Source of the DNA: Shewanella sp. CG12_big_fil_rev_8_21_14_0_65_47_15
GTDB taxonomy: Bacteria; Pseudomonadota; Gammaproteobacteria; Enterobacterales; Shewanellaceae
Direction: 5' to 3'
Length of the DNA stretch: 60,186 nucleotides
NCBI RefSeq assembly: GCF_002783505.1
Contig: NZ_PFGL01000065.1
Coordinates: forward strand, 1 to 60,186
Shown here: one piece after another, positions 53,424 to 60,186 of the stretch
How the letters are laid out: the number at the start of each line of letters is the position of its first letter
How positions within the stretch are numbered: the first letter of the stretch is position 1
Made by a program: the position numbers and the translations under genes
Notes under the pieces: model-generated
What the model saw: only the letters and a program-made list of their open reading frames with translations
Databases searched by the model: none
What the model was told of the DNA's origin: nothing

Positions 53424-55280
53424 CTAGGTGGGTTCGATAATATGAGTGCAGACTATGCAGTTGCGACCCCGATCTTTTGCCCTATAGAGATTTTCATCGG
53501 CTTGTTTTAGCCAAACGTCCAGGGAAGCATTGTAGGAGGCATCAGCGATCAGCGCGCCAATACTGACAGTGACACTGAAGCTTTTTTGGGTTGCTGGATC
53601 GGTAATGATTTGTTTTGCGAGCCGTTCGCGGAATTGATTCAGATGCTCCTCGACATTTAAGGCATTGCACATAGGCAACACTAATACAAACTCTTCACCA
53701 CCATAGCGGCAAAGCAAGTCGACATCCCGTTTAAAATGACTCGATAGCACTTGAGCCATGACTCTTAAACATTCATCCCCCGCTAAATGGCCATAGGTAT
53801 CGTTCACTTTTTTAAAGAAATCGAGGTCTAACAGTACGACGGCAATGGCATTCTCTGCGCGCTCGCACAGCTCTTGGATAGATAAGAACTGTTGTTCAGT
53901 GTAACGACGGTTATAGAGATTGGTGAGGGGATCGCGTTCGGCCATTTCTTGCAATTTCTGATTGGCGATCTCTAAATCTATGGTGCGTTGTTGTACTTTC
54001 TCTTCTAATTCTGATTGATAGCTAAGGAGTGCTTGCTGGTTCGCTTCGAGGCTCTTATATAAGCTATAGATCTCTTTAGGGGTACTCTTGCCGAACAACG
54101 GGTGCTCAAATTTTTCACCATTCATCTTGCCATCTTTTGCTTGGTTAAAATGCTGGGCGAGCAGTGCTAGGGGGGTTGTGGTTAAGCGACTGATGGCTTT
54201 GGCGACGAGAATGGCAATAAACATACCGATTAAGAGCAAAATCATGGTGTTGGCATATTGTTTTTGAGCCAGCTTAAGCAAAGGGAGAAAGGGCTCAACG
54301 ACATAGATCTGCCAGCCATTATTCAAGGTGTTGTGGGTATAAATATATTCGGGTATCTTTGCATTAATTTGCTTAATATTCATCAGATTAAGCCTCGTGT
54401 TATATTCCGCGCTACCCGTCGTATAGGTAAAAGGTGTCAGAGGTTTGAGTCCCAATCTTTCCGATGCATAAACAATATTATTTTTATCATCAAGTAGAAC
54501 AATGGATTGAGTCTGATGGTGCCGGTTTTGCTTATCGATACTTGAGAAATAACTTAAATCTAAGCTTCCTCCCACAATTCCGATTGGGATGTTTGTATGT
54601 CCCTTCAAGATGGGGGCGCTGATCACTATGACAATCTCGTTACCTAGGCTTTGCCCGATAAATGCGGGTGAGACGTAGGTGTTGTGGTAGTCGAATGACT
54701 GCGTAAAGTAATCCCTATTGTTTATGGTGAATTTGGGGAACTGTTGATTCAAATACTGTAGCTTTTCGGGTGGGCTGGCCGCCGTAATTTCCCCTTTTTC
54801 ATTCGCAATGAATAGGGTGCTAAAACTGAGACTCAAGCTCTCGACACTGGAAAGTAAATCCTGCCAATTGTTGAATGGCGCATCTACGATGCTGACGAGT
54901 TTAGCGATACTGGCGATAGTGTTAGTGTTAGTGTTAGTTCTGATATAAGTTTCAGTCGCGTGGCTAAGGGATATCCCAGTGTCATCAAGATTACGGGTAA
55001 ACAACATTTGTTGTTTATCCATAAAATAGTGATTAAACATTAGGGATGAGATCAACAAACTAATGGTAGTGAACAGGATAAACAGATAACTCAACTGCAC
55101 ACTAAAGGTGCGGCGAGTATGATTAACCAATTTGCCTTTCAGGTGCCACAGACTCGGCAGTGCAACGACACAAAGCTCTCCGAGAGTGGTATATAAAATA
55201 CCATTAAATGCTTGTTTAACCGTGATAAAAGTAATATGACTGAGTGGTATACCTGTCATTAACCAAAGGTATAACCCCAT
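53424..55280 (-). CDS. Cache-GGDEF diguanylate cyclase, separated from its N-terminus by a frameshift
   Basis: 618 residues as read. Two membrane helices flank a periplasmic dCache-type sensor (FNNWQDLLSSVESLSLSF ... NRDYFTQSFDYHNTYVSPAF), followed by a HAMP-like piece, a coiled coil (ALLSYQSELEEKVQQRT) and a GGDEF domain (DPLTNLYNRRYTEQQ, FKKVNDTYGHLAGD, active site RYGGEEF). RDVD five residues before GGEEF is an I-site. The ATG at 55280 has no ribosome binding site and starts in the middle of a membrane helix. Deleting one base in the C4 run at 55275-55278 joins it to the upstream frame into one 726-residue protein. Confidence 0.8.
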   Translation of the reverse strand: MGLYLWLMTGIPLSHITFITVKQAFNGILYTTLGELCVVALPSLWHLKGKLVNHTRRTFSVQLSYLFILFTTISLLISSLMFNHYFMDKQQMLFTRNLDDTGISLSHATETYIRTNTNTNTIASIAKLVSIVDAPFNNWQDLLSSVESLSLSFSTLFIANEKGEITAASPPEKLQYLNQQFPKFTINNRDYFTQSFDYHNTYVSPAFIGQSLGNEIVIVISAPILKGHTNIPIGIVGGSLDLSYFSSIDKQNRHHQTQSIVLLDDKNNIVYASERLGLKPLTPFTYTTGSAEYNTRLNLMNIKQINAKIPEYIYTHNTLNNGWQIYVVEPFLPLLKLAQKQYANTMILLLIGMFIAILVAKAISRLTTTPLALLAQHFNQAKDGKMNGEKFEHPLFGKSTPKEIYSLYKSLEANQQALLSYQSELEEKVQQRTIDLEIANQKLQEMAERDPLTNLYNRRYTEQQFLSIQELCERAENAIAVVLLDLDFFKKVNDTYGHLAGDECLRVMAQVLSSHFKRDVDLLCRYGGEEFVLVLPMCNALNVEEHLNQFRERLAKQIITDPATQKSFSVTVSIGALIADASYNASLDVWLKQADENLYRAKDRGRNCIVCTHIIEPT

Positions 55281-55605
55281 TAACTAAAAGCCAATAACTG
55301 ATACTGGCATAGAGAATATGAGCATCCTTACGGCGAACGAAACCTAGCCAAAGTGCTTCGAGTAAAAAGACGATATACACATGGGGACTCGACCAGATCA
55401 GCATTAACCCTGTCGCAGTGAAAAAAGCCGTAAATAGGGCGTACCAAGGACCCAATAAAATCGCCACGATAACGACCGCTGTATTCCCGAGAATTAATTG
55501 CACATTGGCACTGAGGGGAATAGGGTACAGATTGATAATAAGGCCAATCAGTCCAAGGAGAGTGGCTAGTTTGAGGTGCGCAGGATTAAATGCCGGTAGA
55601 CGCAA
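55216..55605 (-). CDS. N-terminal membrane part of the same diguanylate cyclase (frameshifted)
   Basis: 129 residues as read: four or more hydrophobic segments of a MASE-type sensor (NVQLILGNTAVVIVAILLGPWYALFTAFFTATGL). After VNG the frame continues into a hydrophilic, unrelated tail (NDRYTTQSYYFYHG). If one base of the C4 run is removed, the reading becomes ...WLLVNGLYLWLMTG and continues into the GGDEF protein. The break is either a real single-base mutation or a sequencing slip at a homopolymer. As given, it would be a truncated membrane protein. Confidence 0.7.
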   Translation of the reverse strand: MRLPAFNPAHLKLATLLGLIGLIINLYPIPLSANVQLILGNTAVVIVAILLGPWYALFTAFFTATGLMLIWSSPHVYIVFLLEALWLGFVRRKDAHILYASISYWLLVNGVIPLVNDRYTTQSYYFYHG

Positions 55606-56005
55606 AGAAAGGTTCCTTGAAATTAATTATCCCAACCAAGTTTAATCATCGCTAAGTTTGAATAAGTGATATAAATCACTGCATAAAGTGACTTAGCCAT
55701 CTTAGCTTAGCAGATGTTTCGCCATTTGATTTTGCAAAATGCGCTGCATTTTTTTGCAAAGACAGGGAGGTCGATAATGCGGACCTCAATTCACTTTCCT
55801 AGAGGGTTAATATCGCGAACGGTTATAAATTTAATCATTCAGACTAGAAACTAAGCAGTTGATCAAAGAGATGTCACTAAGCACTTGCGTAGGCGCGAGG
55901 CAATTGCTAAAGTCTGGCTCACTTAAGGCGAACCCCAGCAAAAAGCGCCTTAAGTACAGAGTGATTTAGGCTTATCTCGAATAATGTCATGGATCACTTA
56001 AATTT
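55606..56005. other. Non-coding region upstream of tRNA-Pro
   Basis: No supported gene. The most striking element is a perfect 10-base inverted repeat (55921-55930 and 55946-55955, ACTTAAGGCG and CGCCTTAAGT) about 50 bases before the tRNA. The shared space also has to hold promoters for the cyclase (minus strand) and the tRNA (plus strand). Confidence 0.5.
55921..55955. repeat. Perfect 10-base inverted repeat upstream of tRNA-Pro
   Basis: ACTTAAGGCG and CGCCTTAAGT separated by 15 bases. No T run follows. It might be an operator, or a hairpin that ends an upstream transcript. Confidence 0.6.
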
Positions 56006-56082
56006 CGGTATGTAGCGCAGCCCGGTAGCGCACTGTCATGGGGTGTCAGGGGTCGGAGGTTCGAATCCTCTCATACCGACCA
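56006..56082 (+). tRNA. tRNA-Pro (anticodon GGG)
   Basis: 77 bases folding into a full cloverleaf. The acceptor stem CGGTATG pairs with CATACCG, the D arm is GCGC-AGCCCGGTA-GCGC, the anticodon loop ATGGGGT has GGG at positions 34-36 (reads CCC and CCU), and the T arm is GGAGG-TTCGAAT-CCTCT. The CCA end is encoded. The T-T opposition in the anticodon stem also occurs in the E. coli counterpart as I remember it. Confidence 0.95.
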
Positions 56083-56103
56083 AATTTCTCTTTTTAAGAG
56101 TAT

Positions 56104-56136
56104 AAAAAGCCTCACTTTTTAAGTGAGGCTTTTTAG
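56104..56136. terminator. Terminator after tRNA-Pro
   Basis: AAAAAGCCTCACTT-TTTA-AGTGAGGCTTTTT, an excellent bidirectional hairpin 21 bases past the tRNA. Confidence 0.95.
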
Positions 56137-56437
56137 TTTCTAGCTTTTTAAGTACACCCCCACAAAACGTCTTCTTAGCACAGATAGTTCCCAGATCGAC
56201 ATAAGCATGGCTTTTTGTCGCTCGACTGCATTGATAGCGCAACTGCAAAAGTGAGAAAGTCCGACATCGATTATATGGCGCTTGTTTGAGAGATGAGACA
56301 GGACATGTCCCGGGGAGGGGCTAATCATGATCATAGACGGATGGATAATGTCAGTTGTGATTTGGCCACCTGTGGGGTTGTACTTCACTCCTATAACTAG
56401 CTAATCTAGTTCTTAATTGAGTGCATGGGAGATCATT
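56137..56437. other. Non-coding region before the LRAT-like gene
   Basis: No supported gene. It contains a 10-base palindrome GGACATGTCC at 56301-56310 and, close by, an ATCATGATCAT-type palindrome. Either could be an operator. I cannot point to a promoter. Confidence 0.45.
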
Positions 56438-57031
56438 ATGCCATTACCGTTACTTTGGCTTGGCGGTGCTGCCATTGGTGCGGCGTTCTTAGCGGATGAA
56501 CGGCAAAAGCGTCTGCAGCTTGAGCGTGATAGATTGCTCGGCCGGGCTCCCAAGCAAGCCCCCACCAATCGCGCTATGTTGGCGGCGCCGAGCCAATGGC
56601 AGAAGGGCTTTAAACAAGTGCTCCCTGAGCCTGGCAGTATTGTTTGTTGTTATGTCTTTGGAATGATAGAGCATACGGCTATTTGGCTCGGTGATGATTG
56701 TTTGGTCGAGCTTCATGGCTCTGGTTTGGTTCGAGCCGTATCGATAAAACGCTTTTTAGCGGGACGTACGGGGAGCCAGATCTATCTTGCCTGCAATCAT
56801 CAACATCAACCTTTGGTCTCTGAAGCTGTGCTGGATCGTGCCCAGCAGGCGATTTATCAATACCGCGAATACGATCTATTCGACAATAATTGCCATCGTT
56901 TTGTTTGGTCATGTATGAGTGGGTATGAGATTTCAATCAAGAGCTTTAACGAGTTAAATCAGAAGCTGGCTGTGCATTTTAATCAAGGGATTTATTGGGA
57001 TGAAATGCAGTTACCACAGCTGAGTGATTAA
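56438..57031 (+). CDS. LRAT-like (NlpC/P60-fold) protein with an N-terminal membrane segment
   Basis: 197 residues. A short hydrophobic start (LPLLWLGGAAIGAAFLA) is followed by a basic linker. Then comes an LRAT-type domain: the His in EHTAIWLGDDCLVELHGSG and the Cys in FDNNCHRFVW, the pair used by thiol-dependent acyltransferases or amidases of the permuted NlpC/P60 fold. GGGAG lies six bases before the ATG at 56438; the upstream start at 56417 is unlikely. The substrate could be lipid or peptidoglycan. Confidence 0.75.
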   Translation: MPLPLLWLGGAAIGAAFLADERQKRLQLERDRLLGRAPKQAPTNRAMLAAPSQWQKGFKQVLPEPGSIVCCYVFGMIEHTAIWLGDDCLVELHGSGLVRAVSIKRFLAGRTGSQIYLACNHQHQPLVSEAVLDRAQQAIYQYREYDLFDNNCHRFVWSCMSGYEISIKSFNELNQKLAVHFNQGIYWDEMQLPQLSD

Positions 57032-57104
57032 CTTTGGAAACTAAAAAGCCATCCGAAGATGGCTATGTCGCGAGTGTTGCACCAGGATTATTGGCAGAAC
57101 CCAA

Positions 57105-58169
57105 TTATTTGCAGAAATAGTCCACCGCAGGCTTAACTAATTCAATGCCAGTTTTATCGCAAGGTGGCAATTGGGCATCACTCAGGGTAATTGGTGTGAC
57201 TCGCTCGCCCCATTTGAATAGCAGCGCCGCAGAAGTTAACCCTGCACCGAATGCACAAGAGAGTATTGTTTGATGCGGTTTGATAAGACCTTTTTCCAAC
57301 GCATCACAAATCGCAATAGGAATCGTCGCCGCCGAGGTATTGCCATAGTTAGCAATATTCACAAAGGCTTTTTCTTTCGGAATTTTCATTCGGCTAACGA
57401 GGGTATCGATAATGCGCTCATTCGCTTGATGTGGAATAACTAAATCCACTTCATCCTTATTCACCCCGCATTTTTCAAGCACTTGCGTGCTCAATTTGTT
57501 CATGCCGTTAATGGCGCGCTTGAAGATTTCTTGGCCATCAAATTGAATATAAAAATCCAACGATTCGGCAGAGAATCTATCCATCGCAGTGCCAAAGCCA
57601 GCTTTAAGAATATCACGGCCATCTGGGTCGTTATTGAGCTCGTAGCCCAATATGCCGCCCGGAATATCAGTGGCTTCAATCACGACTGCCCCCGCACCAT
57701 CACCGAAGAGTACCGCCGTTTCGCGGCGTGACCAATCGAGATAAAAAGAGAGGCGCTCGGCACCGATAACTAATACTTTTTTGCACTGGCCGCTCTTAAT
57801 TTGCGAACTGGCTAAACCTACGCCGTAGAGGAAGCCACTACAGGCGGCGTTAATATCAAACGCGGCGCAGCTGGCACCAATATTGGCTTGTACCGTTGAG
57901 GCGATATTTGGGATCAAAGTATCTGGACTGGCGGTGGCCAGAATGATCATGTCTATTTCGCTGCCATCAATGCCCGCAGCTGCGAGGGCGTGTTTAGCGG
58001 CGACGGATGCCAATTCTGAAGTATTCACATGGCTGATATGACGCTGACTGATCCCGGTGCGTGACTTAATCCATTCATCGGAGGTTTCTATAAAGGTTGC
58101 AAGATCATCGTTAGTCAGTGTGGCGGGTGGAACGCATTTCCCCCAACCAGTGATAGTGGCGTACTGCAT
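57105..58169 (-). CDS. fabH: Beta-ketoacyl-ACP synthase III (FabH-like)
   Basis: 354 residues with the thiolase-fold catalytic triad: Cys in DINAACSGFLYG, His in VIPHQANERII and Asn in ANYGNTSAATI. It condenses an acyl-CoA or acyl-ACP with malonyl-ACP. It is about 35 residues longer than E. coli FabH at the C-terminus (TPITLSDAQLPP...). No other fatty-acid genes are nearby, so it may be an accessory FabH rather than the housekeeping one. The start at 58169 (MQYATITGWGK) is standard; the longer frame to 58364 runs over the 3' end of the regulator gene. Confidence 0.88.
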   Translation of the reverse strand: MQYATITGWGKCVPPATLTNDDLATFIETSDEWIKSRTGISQRHISHVNTSELASVAAKHALAAAGIDGSEIDMIILATASPDTLIPNIASTVQANIGASCAAFDINAACSGFLYGVGLASSQIKSGQCKKVLVIGAERLSFYLDWSRRETAVLFGDGAGAVVIEATDIPGGILGYELNNDPDGRDILKAGFGTAMDRFSAESLDFYIQFDGQEIFKRAINGMNKLSTQVLEKCGVNKDEVDLVIPHQANERIIDTLVSRMKIPKEKAFVNIANYGNTSAATIPIAICDALEKGLIKPHQTILSCAFGAGLTSAALLFKWGERVTPITLSDAQLPPCDKTGIELVKPAVDYFCK

Positions 58170-58261
58170 GGTATTTTCTCTCAAATAAAAAAGGCAGAAC
58201 CTGAAGTGCTGCCTTGAATCGACAACAAAGCTTATCGGTATAACGAATGGCTTTCCGTGAT

Positions 58262-58933
58262 CTACACCACCTGTTTGGCGACGAGATCGCGAATAGTCAT
58301 TGCGGCATGCAAAATATGATGTCGCAGTAACGCCGTGGCTTTTTCTGTTTCTCTTTGCTTGCAATAATTCAATAGAGCGCGGTGCTCATGTTCAGCGGCG
58401 GGGATGCCCCCAGCTAACAGTAATTGCAAACGTATATATCTATCACAGTTTGTATTGAGGCCATGAACAACCTCAAGCGTATGTGGACGATTAGCAGCCT
58501 GGTATAAACAGGTATGGAATTGAGTATTTAGCTCACTCCAACTGGCAACGGCATCTTCATGTTTAAAGGCCGACTCTAATTGCTCCAGTACCCGTTCTGC
58601 TTTAATTAAATCCTCTTCAGCGAGCAGAGGGATCGCTTTGGCGAGCAGATCGGTTTCTATCATCGCACGTAATTCAAAAAGTTCGGTAACCTGTTCGACG
58701 GATAACACGGTCGCAGTCGCCCCCTTATGGGGTTCAAACTTGACTAAACCTTCAGCCTCAAGTTGCAATAACGCTTCTCTTACCGGGATCCGGCTGACAT
58801 TTAAGGCTTCGGCCAAAGCACTTTGTCTGAGTGGTTCTCCTGCGGCTATGTCACCTGAAAGAATTTTCTCTCTGAGCACTTCTACAACGAGCTGAGTGCG
58901 GGTTTTATGGACTATAGGCGTAGTTCGACTCAT
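58262..58933 (-). CDS. GntR-family regulator, FCD subfamily
   Basis: 223 residues: winged helix-turn-helix (LRQSALAEALNVSRIPVREALLQLEAEGLV) followed by an FCD ligand-binding domain with metal ligands (NTQFHTCLY, EHEHRALL and RHHILHA). FCD regulators respond to organic acids or other small metabolites. It lies 92 bases before the fabH-like gene on the same strand and may control or be cotranscribed with it. Effector unknown. Confidence 0.88.
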   Translation of the reverse strand: MSRTTPIVHKTRTQLVVEVLREKILSGDIAAGEPLRQSALAEALNVSRIPVREALLQLEAEGLVKFEPHKGATATVLSVEQVTELFELRAMIETDLLAKAIPLLAEEDLIKAERVLEQLESAFKHEDAVASWSELNTQFHTCLYQAANRPHTLEVVHGLNTNCDRYIRLQLLLAGGIPAAEHEHRALLNYCKQRETEKATALLRHHILHAAMTIRDLVAKQVV

Positions 58934-59340
58934 TATTTCCGTCTATTTCGGGTGTTTTATCGTTATCCGCACAAGATTACCGTTAAAAACACCACAAATA
59001 AAGGGGAATGCTTGATTGAATGCCGTCGTTTACCCGCTAAAAGACCGATTAGCAGTGGCTTTAGTGCTGTAAAAAGCCCTCTTCACCGTTGGTAATTTCA
59101 AATCGAGGTGTGACCTAGTCTCATTCACCATAGGCAAATGAACACTAGCACTATGCTTAAATCAATTGTCTTTAACGGCGCTGTTGGATCTGAAGTCTGA
59201 TCTGAAGTCTTAAGTGGGATGCAGTAAACCCGTCAAAGATAAACTTCGCGGTGCAATTTATGACAATGAATGAAATAATACTCGCCATAACGCCTTAGGC
59301 GATATTTTAAGTGAGTTTTTGAGTGAGTGGAGTAAGTACT
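58934..59340. other. Non-coding region between the GntR gene and gmhB
   Basis: No supported gene. It contains two exact tandem copies of the 12-base sequence GATCTGAAGTCT (59187-59198 and 59199-59210). The rest shows no recognisable motif. Confidence 0.5.
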
Positions 59341-59898
59341 GTGATTGCAGTCAATCGAGCTGTTTTTTTAGATCGTGATGGTGTCATTAATAAAGACCAT
59401 GGTTATGTACATCAAGTCGATGACTTTGAATATATCGAAGGCGTGTTTGAGGCGTGCCTCGCATTAAAACAAATGGGCTATAAGTTGGTTGTAGTAACCA
59501 ATCAATCGGGCATCGCCCGTGGTATGTACAGCGAAGACCAATTTCATAGTCTGACCGAATGGATGGATTGGAACTTTGCCGATAAAGGTGTTGAGCTTGA
59601 CGGCATTTACTATTGTCCACACCATGCAGAAAAGGGCATAGGTGAATATAAAGTCGATTGTGATTGCCGCAAACCAAAACCAGGCATGCTTAATGATGCC
59701 GCTAAATTCTTAAAGATCGACCTACCGCAGTCTGTGATGGTGGGCGATAAAGCCGAAGATATGCAGGCGGCAAAAGCGGCTGGTGTGTCTACTCGCATAT
59801 TAGTACGTAGCGGTAAGGTTATTGCTGACAGCAGTGATGCGACCAAAGTGCTCGATAGTATTGCCGACGTACCTGATTACTTGAAGAGTTTGGGTTAG
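59341..59898 (+). CDS. gmhB: D-glycero-beta-D-manno-heptose-1,7-bisphosphate 7-phosphatase
   Basis: 185 residues of the HAD superfamily. The nucleophile and acid are in FLDRDGVINKDHGYV, motif II is VVTNQSGIARGMY, the zinc-binding insert has CPHHAEKG and CDCRKPKPGM, and motif IV is MVGDKAEDM. It removes the 7-phosphate while building ADP-heptose for the lipopolysaccharide core. Start at the GTG at 59341 with GGAG eight bases upstream; a GTG at 59323 is in frame but less likely. Confidence 0.93.
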   Translation: MIAVNRAVFLDRDGVINKDHGYVHQVDDFEYIEGVFEACLALKQMGYKLVVVTNQSGIARGMYSEDQFHSLTEWMDWNFADKGVELDGIYYCPHHAEKGIGEYKVDCDCRKPKPGMLNDAAKFLKIDLPQSVMVGDKAEDMQAAKAAGVSTRILVRSGKVIADSSDATKVLDSIADVPDYLKSLG

Positions 59899-59996
59899 CA
59901 CTCACGCCAAACTTAGCAATAGGGTTGGTTAAATATACATTTAGTTTAAAAAGTGTGCGTTTGAATCGTTTTTTACCATTATTCGATAAAAAGGGG

Positions 59997-60030
59997 TTGC
60001 GGTAAAATCTGACATCCCTATAATGCGCAT
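59997..60030 (+). promoter_or_regulatory. rRNA-operon P1 promoter
   Basis: TTGCGG (59997-60002), 16 bases, TATAAT (60019-60024), then a GC-rich discriminator GCGC typical of promoters shut by ppGpp. An AT-rich stretch upstream (59960-59990) could be an UP element. Confidence 0.85.
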
Positions 60031-60186
60031 CCACTGACCCAGCGGGGTCAAGGGTTAAACGCTGAATAAGCCGTTAACCATGCTCTTTAACAATATATCA
60101 AGCAAATCTGTGTGGACACTCACAGGTGTTGAGTTAATCGAAATTACTTTACTTTCGAGTGAGTAATCAAAGAATTAAATCAACCA
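60031..60186 (+). other. 16S rRNA leader (runs off the right edge)
   Basis: Precursor leader of an rRNA operon. It contains the antitermination boxA TGCTCTTTAACAA (60081-60093), preceded by an inverted repeat (GGTTAA ... TTAACC) in the boxB position. Mature 16S sequence is not reached within the window. Confidence 0.85.

Noticed and set aside
54420..54500. A second break in the Cache-GGDEF gene
   Set aside because: The frame is continuous from 55280 to the stop, and the Cache and GGDEF motifs are in order; only the C4 site disrupts it.
1..60186. CRISPR arrays, prophage or restriction/defence islands
   Set aside because: No regularly spaced repeats, no phage structural genes and no known defence genes were seen; tandem repeats are limited to coding repeats and short duplications.

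Overview
The window is chromosomal DNA from a gammaproteobacterium, most likely Shewanella and close to the S. oneidensis / MR-4 / MR-7 group. The evidence is the protein sequences, the moderate base composition, and the order ybaN-apt-dnaX-ybaB-recR-htpG-cnoX-adk-hemH-gsk, which is the enterobacterial order with cnoX added. The genus call is recognition from memory, not a database result.

Layout. 0-6 kb: the first codons of a probable IS256-type transposase, then a periplasmic gamma-glutamyltransferase, a FemAB/GNAT-like protein, a LysE-type exporter and a MASE1-GGDEF diguanylate cyclase. 6-10 kb: tyrosine catabolism (hmgA-hppD with a divergent LysR regulator and a clear LysR-type inverted repeat). 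10-17 kb: EVE-domain protein, acyl-CoA synthetase, a decayed periplasmic-binding-protein fragment, an M14 peptidase overlapping an alpha/beta hydrolase, YccF, and a PLP enzyme. 17.3-18.5 kb: gene-poor, with one 57-aa gene. 18.5-21.3 kb: an ECF sigma factor with its ChrR-type cupin anti-sigma, a LON-domain protein and a methyltransferase. Both the sigma gene and the LON gene are preceded by the same promoter-like pair, TGATC(A/T)-N16-CGTA. 21.5-34 kb: CheV, lytic transglycosylase, SlyD, M1 aminopeptidase, carboxylesterase, a 5'-nucleotidase-type lipoprotein and a TonB-dependent receptor. 34-36 kb: a DksA-like protein and DusC.

The most interesting system is at 35.8-38.2 kb, an HvfABC/bufferin-like RiPP operon. 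It has a secreted precursor with three 22-residue repeats, each carrying an EGKCG and an EAKCG motif, then a DUF692 (MNIO) maturase, then a DUF2063 partner that overlaps it by one base. Two hairpins lie between precursor and maturase. A 40-aa single-helix membrane peptide follows, with a CRP-like site in front of it.

38-51 kb is the housekeeping block. It holds a dnaX with an unusually long linker and a nine-A slippery run whose shifted frames both stop almost at once, as expected for a gamma-type short product. It also holds a textbook sigma-32 promoter before htpG. 51-60 kb: a membrane-anchored hydrolase, a Cache-GGDEF diguanylate cyclase split by one extra base in a C4 tract, tRNA-Pro(GGG), an LRAT-like protein, a FabH-like ketosynthase, a GntR/FCD regulator and gmhB. 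The window ends inside the leader of an rRNA operon, just before 16S: a P1 promoter with GC-rich discriminator and boxA are visible, but no mature rRNA.
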